A stretch of 64,000 nt of DNA from Datura wrightii. Its lineage: Eukaryota > Streptophyta > Magnoliopsida > Solanales > Solanaceae. The number at the start of each line of letters is the position of its first letter. The stretch's first letter is position 1. Made by a program: the position numbers and the translations under genes. The DNA lies in assembly GCA_035772735.1 (NCBI GenBank), contig JASDFA010000004.1, positions 18,751,501 to 18,815,500 of the forward strand, written 5' to 3'. Below are positions 12,401-22,262 of this stretch, one piece after another. The notes below the pieces were generated by a model. It did not search any database. It was not told the origin of the DNA and worked only from the letters and a program-made list of their open reading frames with translations.

Positions 12401-14217
12401 AAAGGAATTACCCTACCCACGACCTGGAATTGGCCGCAATAATCCACGCCTTGAAGATGTGGAGGCATTACCTGTACGACGTCCATGTTGATATTTACAC
12501 AGATCACAAGAGCCTACAGTACATCTTTACTTAGAGGGAGTTGAATCTACGGCAACGCCGCTGGTTGGAGCTGTTAAAAGATTATGATGTGAACATTCTG
12601 TATCACCCAGGAAAAGCTAATGTTGTAGCAGATGCCCTGAGCCGTAAGTCAATGGGGAGTTTGGCGTATTTGCGACCTGAGAGGCGGAAGTTAGCCAAAG
12701 AAATTCATCAGTTAGCTGGTTTAGCCGTTCGAGTAATGGAAACAGAAAATAATAGAGCAATAATTCATAATTCTGCTGTGTCATCATTAATTACGGAGGT
12801 AAAAGAACGACAGTACGAGGACCCCGATTTAGTCCAGCTCAGAGATAGAATTCAAAAAGGTAAGGAGTCAGATTTCCAAATGACAGAGGATGATGTGCTA
12901 CGCTGCAAGGGCCGCCTCTGTGTCCCGAATGTTTCAGGGCTTCGTGGGCGGATCATGCATGAGATACATTACGCTCGCTATTCCCTCCATCCAGGAGCGA
13001 CGAAAATGTACCACGATATCAGAGACATCTACTGGTGGCCAGGTATGAAAGCTGAGATAGCCGAGTTTGTATCTAGATGTTCTAACTGTCAGCGGGTGAA
13101 AGCGGAGCACCAGAAGCCGGGCGGTTTGACGCAAGATATAACGGTGCCTACGTGGAAATGGGAAACGATAAACATGGACTTCGTAACAGGGTTACCCCGT
13201 ACCAGACGCAGAAATGATTCCATTTGGGTAATAGTTGACAGGCTGACAAAATCAGCTCATTTCCTGCTAGTGAGGGCTACCTTATCGGCTGAGGATTATG
13301 CCGAATTATATATCAGAGAAATAGTTAGACTACATGGAGTGCCGGTATCCATTATTTCAGATAGGGGAGCTCAGTTCACAGCTAGATTCTGGCAGTCGTT
13401 CCAGAAGGGTTTGGGAACGCAGATTAACTTGAGTACAGCATTCCACCCTCAGACAGATGGGCAGGCTGAGCGAACTATCCAAACGCTCGAAGATATGCTG
13501 TGAGCGTGTGTACTAGATTTTGGGGGTAGCTTGGATGAGCATCTTTCGTTGATTGAATTTTCTTATAATAACAGTTATCATTCACCTATCCAGATGGCGC
13601 CCTTTGAAGCATTATATGGGCGAAAATGTAGATCGCCGGTGGGCTGGTTTGAAGTAGGGGAATCAGCATTGGTTGGCCCAGACATTGTTCGGCAGTCAGA
13701 GGAAAAGATAAAGCTTATCCGAGAACGTTTACTGACTGCTCAGAGCCTCCAGAAGTCTTACGCAGATATGCGGCGCAGAAATCTAGAATTTGCGGTAAAT
13801 GACTGGGTATATCTGAAAGTGTCTCCAATGAAAGGGGTGATGAGATTTGGCAAGAAAGGCAAGCTTAGCCCAAGATTCATCGGACCATATCAGATTCGGC
13901 GAAGAATAGGCCGAGTTTCATACGAATTGAACTTACCTCCGGAGTTAGCATCTGGTCACCCAGTATTCCATGTCTCTATGTTGAGGAAGTTCGTAGGAGA
14001 CCCTTCTACAGTAGTTCCCGTTCAGGATGTTCAGGTCACAGAAGAGTTAGCATATGAAGAGGTTCCAGTAGCTATTTTAGACAGACAGATTCGCAAGTTG
14101 AGGACTAAAGATATTGCATCTGTCAAAGTATTGTGGCGTAACAGGAACCGTGAGGAAATGATGTGGGAAGCTGAAGAAGATATGAAAGCTAGGTACCCTC
14201 ACCTATTCCAGGCCTAG
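9433..14217 (+). pseudogene. Gag-pol polyprotein of element A, one frame with six in-frame stops
   Basis: From ATG 9433 one frame runs 1594 codons with no frameshift. Modules in order: retrotransposon gag domain (about codons 120-250), CCHC zinc knuckle CYICGQEGHLMKDC (382-395), aspartic protease with IDPGSTLSY (Asp about 479), RT with FIDD box (813-816), RNase H (Asp about 962, Glu about 999, Asp about 1024), HHCC zinc finger, integrase core with Asp 1249, Asp 1310 and Glu 1346 (exactly 35 residues between the last two), GPY/F, and a chromodomain-like tail. The start was chosen because MSDQRH aligns with the gag start of element B. Stops lie at 9745, 10012, 10483, 11710, 12532 and 13501. Compared with the other copies, five look like CGA-to-TGA or CAG-to-TAG changes. 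Non-functional as it stands. Confidence 0.95.
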
Positions 14218-14482
14218 TCAGGCGACAGGTATGTCCGTATTATTGCTTATGTAATATCTTATGGTTGTATATGTATAAGTGAGAAAGATTGATACTTAGC
14301 CATCCAGTGAATCCAAAAGTATTGTGTACAGTACCTGTATTGGACTTTTATGCATTTCAGGTTTTTGGTATAGTCCATATTACAGGGGAGACTCTGGCGA
14401 AATTTTTTCTAAACAAGTAAGTTAAGTAGTCCTCTAGATAGCAGTATACATTCGAGGACGAATGTTCTTAAGGGGGGGAGAA
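14218..14482 (+). other. 3' noncoding region, hairpin and polypurine tract (second copy of A)
   Basis: Same layout as 6383-6647: hairpin CATTCG-AGGA-CGAATG at 14449-14464, then the polypurine tract AAGGGGGGGAGAA (14470-14482). Confidence 0.85.
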
Positions 14483-17072
14483 TGTTATACCCCGTAGGAT
14501 TCCCGGCACCTAGATGACCTATTCGCACGTTGGTTAAGCATATTTGAAGGCCATACGTGCTAAAGAAAGGCCCGGGAAAAGATCGGATGAGAAACCTGTC
14601 GAACCATCACGGAAGGAGCCGAGGCAAATCCCCTCCGCGATGGCAGCGTGTCACGGAGGTGAGGCCTCCGCGTTGGCTCCGTGACACGTTGGCCTTGTCC
14701 AGGCCTAAGTATATAAAGCCCCACTTCGGTTTTAAATCATTAAACACTTATAATTTCCAGTGAAACAGAGAGGGATCAGCAGAGAAAAGATAAGAACGAA
14801 GGGGGTAATATAATTTTCATCCGATTACGCTGCTAAACGTTGTCCAAACTCAAATTAACCTCAGATACCGAGGTATTTAGCAGCAGAGAGCATTCCTACG
14901 GATTTAGTTTCGTGAAATACGGCCGACGAATCGTCGAGCTACCGAGCTAAGGCAAGTAGAATTGCTCGAAACTAGTGTCTATGTGTTCCTAGCTGAGAAG
15001 TGAATAGTTCTCCCTTCTGGACCTCTAAAAAATAGCGAGTTTTCGACCGTCTTTCGATAAGCCTAAATTTAGGCTATAAACTATATCAAAAGTGACATTG
15101 CTCTTTAAAATAAAGTTGTGTTTAGTATTAATTGACATATTTATAAATGCAGTTGGGAGAAAATAGTTGAAGTACCGGCCGAGCCTCGTCCGACAGACAG
15201 ATAGTTCGAGGATAAGGTATGTAAAACTAGTTTCCTCGGCAAGTTAAGTAATCTCGGTACAGTACAGTAATTTAAAGGCCAGTAGAATGTTCAGAAGACA
15301 TGTGTTATGTTTATTACGAATGTTGGTACGATATTAGAAGCATCATGTTGTATTTAGCGCGAAACTTGTTAGCACGATATAGATCCTAATATAAGTGTTA
15401 GGAACTGCATAGCATGCTCAGTATGTGATGTGACACAGAATGTTAGGATATCATTGTATTTCGTTGAAACCCGGTAAAGCAATGTAATATCTGTAAGACA
15501 TCTCAGAAGTAGAATGATAAGTTAAAATGAAGTCTAGAAAGCATGTTAGGAATAGTAAATCATGTCACTATAGAAACTCAGCATACAGCATGATTTTCAG
15601 CAGAAAGACTATATCCCGTTCAGCATTACACTCGGTACAGCATGGCAGAAGACTATATATTATATACGTATACTATTGTCAGTCTCAGCATGTATTAAGT
15701 ATGTACATATTACTATTACTAGCTCAGCATATAGTATGTACAAACACCTTACTATTATTCGTTTCAGTATATGAGATATGCAGATAGTATTACTAGTTGA
15801 GACCATTGTATTGTCTTGGGGTTGGACTACCTAGCACCCATGACCGCCCCAGGGTTGATAGCTGTATCGACTCGTCCGCCAGAGGACGAGGATACGTCGC
15901 TCTACGGAGTGGCATGCCGTCCCACAGGGGACGAAGATGGGATGCCAGTTTTCCCCATATTGTGCCTTGATCGGCCCTTACACACCCCTGTCGAGCGGAT
16001 ACACCCGGGTGTTGATTCAGGAGTCCTCCAGACTCAGATGCAGTTATAGTCAGGGGCTCAGCGAGCCCAAGTGCATACCCAGGGGACCGGCGGGATGCTT
16101 ATAGTTATTATAAGAGATGGGATGACCGGGGTAGGGGTATAGATTCTGTGCTGGTTGTACCCCCCGGCTTATGGGGGCCGGGTAAGGTTTGTGTGTGCTA
16201 TGTTATGTTATGATATGTTAGGCCGTGTTATAGTAGATACGAGTAGATCGATAGTAGAACGATAAATCCTCAGGTATGACTCCTACTCCTTCCAGTATAA
16301 TTAAAAGAAGGTATGATTTACATTATCAGACAGTTAATCCATTCCTTTCTACTTCAGTTTCATCAGTTGTATTGTTATTTTCAGGTATTTCTTTCAGTTA
16401 TTGCTTTACATACTCAGTACCAGCGGTACTGACGCCCGGTGGGGCGCTGCATTACTTGCCTGCAGGTACTCATAGACGAGCAGGCGATACCATGTGATTC
16501 CTGTCAGCGATCTAGTATTCAACTCCTATCATCCGGAGACTGAATCCCAGAGGTGTATTTCTCTTCTTTTGTTGTACAGCACGGGTAGGTCGGGGCCCTG
16601 TCCCGATCATTTCTATTGCTATTCCTAGAGGCTTGCAGTCTGTATATATACTTCCCTGTTGTCAGTTGAGCCGGTCGTGTGAGGCCGTACAGTTGTATAG
16701 CTGTTAGTACTTTTGTTTCCTTTATATTGGCCGTGTGGGGCCATAGTTCGATAGTAGTGGTGACCTTGCCGGTCACGTAGCTATCCAGTACTTCATGGTT
16801 GAGTTATAGATAACTAGACAGCATGGTGGCCTTGTCGGCCCGCATAGGTTTCCCTATAGTTGCTTGTTTCTGGTTAGCTGTTATTACAAGTACAGAAGGC
16901 TATAGGCCAATGGGCCGGGGGCTGTGTTTACAACCGTTATATAGCCCTTTGTTTCCAGAAATGTGAGTTAGAGCCAGCCAGGCACCAGATGTGCTCAGGC
17001 TTAGCAGTCTAGCAATTCAGGTCCTAGTAGGGCACCAGGTGCCAGTCATACCCCCCAAGGAGGGGTGTGACA
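14483..17072 (+). repeat. Last LTR of element A (2590 bp)
   Basis: TGTTATACC to GTGACA, followed by the TAAAA target duplicate at 17073-17077. Same internal layout as the middle LTR, with an extra 19 bp or so near 15690. Confidence 0.93.
14710..14718 (+). promoter_or_regulatory. LTR TATA box (TATATAAAG), last LTR of A
   Basis: At the same distance from the LTR start as in the middle LTR. If active, transcription from it would read out into the AT-rich flank. Confidence 0.6.
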
Positions 17073-17395
17073 TAAAAGACTCTATAATAAATAAAATTGT
17101 CATTTACTATTTTTCTTAAATAATTATTATTTCATTTTTATCCTAATATTTAAAATTTTAAATTAATTAAATTATAGCTATTAACTCTTTACTTATTTGT
17201 AAAAGGTAAGAACTTCTAATATTTAGTATTTAACATTGAGTAAAATTTTATTTCTTAAATATTTTCTTATTTGAACTATACTAAAAGTCCTAATATTTAA
17301 AACTTCAAAATCAGTTACAATTCTGCTAACTTATATACATCTTTTATTTATTAAACCAACTAATTATCCATCACAAAATTTCAACTTACATTATG

Positions 17396-17576
17396 AGAAA
17401 ATAAATAAAAGAATGTAATTTTATCATACATTAATACGTGGAATTCCTCTTCCTCCTCCTCCTTCTTCTTCTTCAATTATAAAGAAGAAAAAGAAGAAGA
17501 AAGAGGAGGAGGACGACGAGGAAGAGGAATTTCGTATACTAACGCATGATAAATTACACTCTTTAATTTATTTTCT
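17396..17576. repeat. Foldback palindrome 1
   Basis: The left arm runs from AGAAAATAAATAAAAG through GAATTCCTCTTCCTCCTCC. The right arm is its near-complement and ends TTTAATTTATTTTCT. The centre is pyrimidine-rich on one side and purine-rich on the other, with almost no spacer, so the strand could fold into a hairpin of about 90 bp. A TA run follows. Confidence 0.85.
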
Positions 17577-17591
17577 ATATATATATATATA

Positions 17592-17797
17592 TAATAAACA
17601 AAAGAATGTAATTTTATCATGCATTAATACGTGGAATTCCTCTTCCTCCTCCTCCTTCTTCTTCTTCAATTATACTTTTTTTTTTTAATTATACATTTTT
17701 TCAAAAAGAAGAAAAAGAAGAAGGAGGAGGAGGAGGACGACGAGGAAGAGGAATTCCGCATACTAACGCGTGATAAATTACACTCTTTAATTTATTT

Positions 17798-17800
<3 letters not shown>
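17592..17800. repeat. Foldback palindrome 2 (tandem copy)
   Basis: A second copy of the same palindrome in the same orientation, separated from the first by a TA run and with a slightly larger A/T-rich centre (17675-17705). Followed by another TA run (17802-17831). Only the left arm exists in unit 3, near 19500-19600. Confidence 0.85.
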
Positions 17801-17834
<34 letters not shown>

Positions 17835-18507
17835 GCTGAAGTAATCCCGTAAAGGGTAAACCTAAAAGTTTAAAAATAAGTTATTACTAAATATCTAAAG
17901 TACGAAGTTTCATAGCAAAATATCATTCACCTTTTCACTTTCTAAAAATAGAGTTCACACTTGACAAAATAGTTATTTAATTATTTTTTTAATATTTAAA
18001 ATTTTAAATTTAACTAAGTTTTATAATGTATTAAATCCTTTATTATTTGGAATATATAGAAGATATTAATATTTAAAAATTTAAAAGCAATTAAAATTTA
18101 TCTTTTAAGAAATAATATCATGTTGAATAAATTGTACTTATCATGCAAATTAATCTTATATTTAGGATTTCTGAAAATACAATTTGAAAGAAAAAAAAAA
18201 AGCAGCTCGATGTACAAAGTATCTCGTGTTAACAAGATCCAAAGAAGGATCGCACCCCAAGAAATGTGATATAGACAGTCTACCCTGATGCAAGCATTTG
18301 TGATATGATATCAATTTATTAGTCCCAAAATAAGCCAGTAATAACTCATAATACAATTCCATAAATGCTAATTATTTAAACGAATAACTTATATGATAAG
18401 TACTATTCTACTATATAACTTTGTATTACAATGTATCATTGTATATGCTAATATTTATATTAAATATTAATTTATTAATAGTGTATATAAATTTTGTAAT
18501 AACTAAC

Positions 18508-18509
<2 letters not shown>

Positions 18510-18546
<37 letters not shown>
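18510..18546. repeat. (AT)n microsatellite
   Basis: About 18 uninterrupted AT dinucleotides. The related sequence in unit 3 has only a short TATATACATATA at this point. Confidence 0.9.
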
Positions 18547-18550
<4 letters not shown>

Positions 18551-18825
18551 TCTGCATTTAAGTGCTCATGTAAAACCGAATAAATTTTTCACTTTTTAAT
18601 CAAACGCTATTTCTACGACATTTTTATTTATTAAAACAAGTATTAGAAAGAACTATTGGATTAGATCAAATTCTTAAATATAATTATTTATCAATTTGAA
18701 GTTTATAATCTTTTTCTAAATTTATTTATTGTTAAAAAATATATTTTTTAATATATATTATTTATACTATTTTAAAATTTTACTCTTATTAATATAAATG
18801 ACACGTGTGAAATATATGCAAAGAC

Positions 18826-19173
18826 CAATCTACATTATTTATATTATACTAAAAGTGTGAAGGCCCTTAGAAATGTTGATTGAACTTTTTGCCCTTCATT
18901 AAAAGACATCGCAATAGATAAAAACGTCATTTACTATTTTTACACAATATTATTTAAAGTTATTTCATTACCTTATTTTATAAAATTAAAATTTTGTATT
19001 TGTGGCATAACTCTATTTATGGTGTGAATCTTAAAAATACGTATATTTTTTATTTCGTTTAAAGATGCAATACAATCTGATGGAACAATCTTTGATATTT
19101 TTTTATGTTTCGTCAACTAATCTAACATTTAATATATGCGTAATATTTTACTCCTATTTACTTAACAAAATAT
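18826..19173 (+). mobile_element. AT-rich repeat unit 2, 5' fragment
   Basis: Starts TCTACATTATTTATATT, then GTGTGAAGGCCCTTAGAAATG, matching the openings at 5338 and 19174. It follows the end of unit 1 head to tail. It diverges after about 150 bases and has no ORF. Confidence 0.4.
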
Positions 19174-20308
19174 TCTATGTAGATATAAGCGCAAAGGTAC
19201 TTAGAAATGTTGACTTTGTCCTTCACTAAAAGATTCTTTAATAGACAAAATTATCATTTATAATTTTTATTAATTAGTTGTTATTTAATTATTATAGATA
19301 TTAACTAATTTGTAAAAGGTAAAATTTATAATATTTAGTATTTTAAAATTGACTAAAATTTTGCTTCTTAAAACTTTTCTTATTTGAACTATATTGAAAG
19401 TCTTAACATTTAAGGCTTTAAAATTAATTATAATTCTATTTATACATCAATTCTTTATTTATTAAACTAACTAATTATCCATCATAATATTTAAATATGA
19501 AAAAATAAATAAATTAAAGAGTATAATTTTATCATATATTAATATGTGAATTCCTTCTCCTCCCCCTTCTTCTTCTTCTTCTTTAAAAAAAATGTATAAT
19601 TGAAAAAAATATATAGAAATACAACATACTTTAAGTTGCTTCGATTAATCGAGTGCTCTTGTTATTCACTCTCTTTGGTTAAACCTACACTATTTTTCTA
19701 TTTTAAATTTATATGAAGTTCAATTTATGTGAAGTGTTTGACTAAACACATAGATTAAGAGAAAGAGGGAAAAAAATTAAGCTGAAATCATCTCATAAAA
19801 GGTAAAATGAAAATTTTTAAATTAAGTTACTACTAAATATGTAAAGTATGAAGCCTCGTAGCAAAATATCATTCACCTTTTTACCCTTTTAAAAGTAGAG
19901 CTCACACTTGACAAAATAGTTATTTAATTATTTTCTAATATTTTAAATTTCAAAATTAACCAAATTTTATGTATTAAATTCTTCCTTATTTAAAGAAAAT
20001 ATTAATATTTATATATACATATAATGTTTGTATTTAAGTATTCATGTAAAAAGCACATAGTTATTTTACCTTTCAATCAAATGCTATTTCTATTGCGTGT
20101 TTGTTCATTGAAACAAGTATTAGAACAAATGGAAGAAAAAATTAATAGATTGGATCAAACTATTAAACATAATTATTCATCAATTTGAAATTCATAATTT
20201 TCTTTCTAAATTCTTATTTTGTTATACAAATACATCTTTTAAAATATTTTTATAAATTTATTCTAATTAACATGAGCGACACACGCAAAACGCGTATGCA
20301 TAGATTAG
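19174..20308 (+). mobile_element. AT-rich repeat unit 3 (candidate Helitron-like)
   Basis: Starts TCTATGTAGATATAAG and runs parallel to unit 1. Its last bases hold a small hairpin (ACGC 20283-20286 with GCGT 20292-20295) about 10 bases before TTAG (20305-20308). Helitrons start TC and end with a hairpin followed by CTRR, so this could be a C-to-T variant. No coding capacity. Confidence 0.4.
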
Positions 20309-20434
20309 TATTAACAAATATGAGCGCCCTTGATGCTAATTCAACTGCTGTAGAAACTGCGGTTTGTAATGCTACTTAAATACTTGTAAATATAATATAT
20401 TATCTCGCCATTAACAAAGGAAGAAGAAGAAATG

Positions 20435-20710
20435 ACTTGGGGCATGATTTTTTTCCATCCAATTAACTTTTTGTACTTATGCTTTATGTCATGATTTGGG
20501 GCATGATTTTTTTTTCATCACTTATGCCATGACTTGTGTCTTTGGGGCATGATTTTTTTCATCCAATTAACTTTTTGTACTTATGCCTTATGTCATGAAT
20601 TGTGTCTTTGGGGCACGATTTTATTTTTTCCCTCTGACAAAATTATTGTACTTTTGTCTTATATCATGACTTGTGTCTTTGGACATAATTTTTTTTTCAT
20701 TCAATAAACG
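20435..20710 (+). repeat. Irregular tandem repeat (GGGGCATGATTTTTT units)
   Basis: Four to five units of roughly 50-75 bases. Each has TTGGGGCATGATTTTTTT and most have TTGTACTTATGCCTTATGTCATGA followed by TTGTGTCTTTGG in slightly varying form. Noncoding. Confidence 0.75.
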
Positions 20711-20789
20711 TTCAAAAATTGACTATGAATCCTATACGAATAATTTTAAAATTATAGAAATATTACACAACTTATGCTTGAAGGGTAAA

Positions 20790-21060
20790 ATTTATCAAGA
20801 AAAAAAAATGAAGCCTCAAGAAAAAATTATGCCACAAGAAAAAAGATTTTATGTCTCAAGGAAAAAAAATATGCCTCAAGAAAAAAAGAAATCATGTCTG
20901 AAGAAAAGAAAATTATGTCTCAAGGAAAAAAAATTATTCCTCAAAAAAAAAATTATGCCTCAAGAAAAAAGAAATTATGTCTCAAAGAAAAAGAAATTAT
21001 GCCTTAAGGAAAAGAAATTATTCCTCAAGAAAAAATTATGCCTCAAGAAAAAAAAAAGGA
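20790..21060 (+). repeat. Short-period A-rich tandem repeat, left half
   Basis: Repeats of 16-22 bases with the core ATTATGCCTCAAGAAAAA. The same array resumes at 21907-22262, so a MULE-like element split it. A lysine-rich frame through it only reflects the repeat. Confidence 0.85.
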
Positions 21061-21906
21061 AAAAGGCTAAATATACTCCTGTACTATTAGAAATAGTTTA
21101 AATTATACCTGTTGTTATACTTTCGGTCCAAATATACCCCTCCCGTTATACTTTGAGTCCAAATATACCTCTCTCATTATATTTTGGCACAATTTGATCC
21201 TTAATTTTAACAAAAAGACACATATCAAAATCAGAATCAAATGACCGATCCCAATTTTAAATATTCGATATTTTACAAACCCACCCGTTTCAACCCATTT
21301 TATTTTATTTTCTTCTTCTCTCAAAGACTCAAACCATTGAAAAAAATCTCTTTATTTTTATTTTTTTATATATATAGCTTGGGTTTGAATCAATGGCGAC
21401 ATGTGCATTAGTAGCTTTTATACTGGTTTGGCTGATAAAGTCCTTATTTGAACTAACTGTCTGCAGAGCATCCATGAAGTCTTTTGATTGGAGGGTCATG
21501 TTATCTTCTCCCAATTGTTATTATTTCTTGATCTTTGATTGATAAACACCTCAATTGCTGCATTTATCTTTTCTTCAACAGCTGGGTGAGTCTGATCTGA
21601 CTTCTTATTATGATTATTATGTAAACCTTGGGTGAGCTTCACAAACTTACGATTTTTCTGATGAATCTGGCGAATCGAGTATCAAGAGAAGAAGCCATGA
21701 AATGAAAAGAAAAGAAAATGAGTCGGATCGTGTTAAATGGGTAGGGTTATAAAGAAATTAAATATTTAAAATTGAGGATGGATTATTTGCTTCTAAGCTT
21801 GACATGTGTTCCGCTGTTAAAATTAAGGGTAAATTTGTGCTAAAATATAATAAGAGGGGTATATTTGAACTCAAAGTATAATAGGAAGGGTATATTTGAT
21901 CTTTTG
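21061..21906. mobile_element. MULE-like foldback element with long terminal inverted repeats
   Basis: The left end (AAAAGGCTAAATATAC...) and the reverse complement of the right end (AAAAGATCAAATATAC...) match through roughly 190 bases, including ACTTTGAGTCCAAATATAC, CTTAATTTTAAC and CAATTTTAAATATT. Long inverted repeats around unrelated sequence are typical of non-autonomous Mutator-like elements. The A-rich flanks prevent a sure call of the target duplication. Between the arms lies a gene-like fragment on the minus strand, which suggests a Pack-MULE. No transposase is present. Confidence 0.7.
21390..21698 (-). pseudogene. Captured host gene fragment, probably TRM/LONGIFOLIA-like (DUF3741 region)
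   Basis: On the minus strand from ATG 21698: MASSLDTRFARFIRKI, then a one-base frame change to a stretch with HPAVEEKINAAIEVFINQR, then after a TGA the frame at 21514-21329 with LQSKDFMDALQTVSSNKDFI. The SK-[DE]-FMDAL-x(2)-SSNKD pattern is typical of the N-terminal part of TON1-recruiting-motif proteins, which act on microtubule arrays and cell shape. Frameshift and stop make it non-functional. A sequence search would be needed to confirm the family; the call rests on the motif alone. Confidence 0.5.
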
Positions 21907-22262
21907 CTGAAAAAAATTATGTCTCAAAAATAAAATTATACCTCAAGAAAAAAATTATATCTAATGAAAAAAGAAATTATGCCTCAAAAATAAATTATGC
22001 CTTAAGAAAAAGAAATTATGCCTCAAAAATAAATTATGCGTTAAGAAAAAGAAATTATGTCTCAAGAAAAAAATTATGCCTCAAGAAAAAAGAAAATTAT
22101 GTCTCAAGAAAAAATAAATTATGCCTAAAGAAAAAATAAATTATGTCTCAAGGAAAAATAATTATGTCTCAAAAAAAAAATTATGTCTCAAGAAAGAAGA
22201 AATTATGCCTTAAGAAAAAAAAAATTATGTCTCAAAGAAAACATATTATATCTCAAGAAAAA
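21907..22262 (+). repeat. Short-period A-rich tandem repeat, right half
   Basis: Continues the ATTATGYCTCAAGAAAAA array of 20790-21060 with the same unit and variation. Noncoding. Confidence 0.85.

Larger units (their letters stand above)
5401..17072 (+). mobile_element. Element A: compound Tekay-like Ty3/gypsy retrotransposon with three LTRs
   Basis: Order: LTR stub (5401-5486), integrase/chromodomain piece (to 6382), PPT, full LTR (6648-9219), tRNA-Met primer site, complete but stop-riddled gag-pol (9433-14217), PPT, full LTR (14483-17072). The five bases TAAAA flank the whole array exactly (5396-5400 and 17073-17077), so it is a single insertion. The two internal copies and the two full LTRs are nearly the same by eye. 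The simplest history is a tandem dimer sharing its middle LTR, formed by recombination, followed by a deletion joining the first LTR to the first integrase copy at a 5-bp repeat (AGAAA). Confidence 0.92.
17073..18825 (+). mobile_element. AT-rich repeat unit 1 (candidate Helitron-like), right piece
   Basis: This continues the unit interrupted at 5400. Long stretches match unit 3 (19174-20308) in order: the segment with CATTTACTATTTTT, the GTAAAAGGTAA region, the palindrome arm near 17440, ATCATTCACCTTTT near 17920, and the closing ATGACACGTGTGAAA near 18800. It ends about 18825, where another unit starts with TC. No coding capacity is seen. It contains two large palindromes and a TA run. Confidence 0.5.

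Noticed and set aside
17631..17834. 67-aa ORF with poly-Leu and poly-Lys/Glu
   Set aside because: It lies in a foldback palindrome and a TA run; the amino-acid runs reflect simple sequence.
20673..21101. 142-aa lysine-rich ORF
   Set aside because: It is the translation of the ATGCCTCAAGAAAAA tandem repeat; repeat units shift frame freely and no domain is present.
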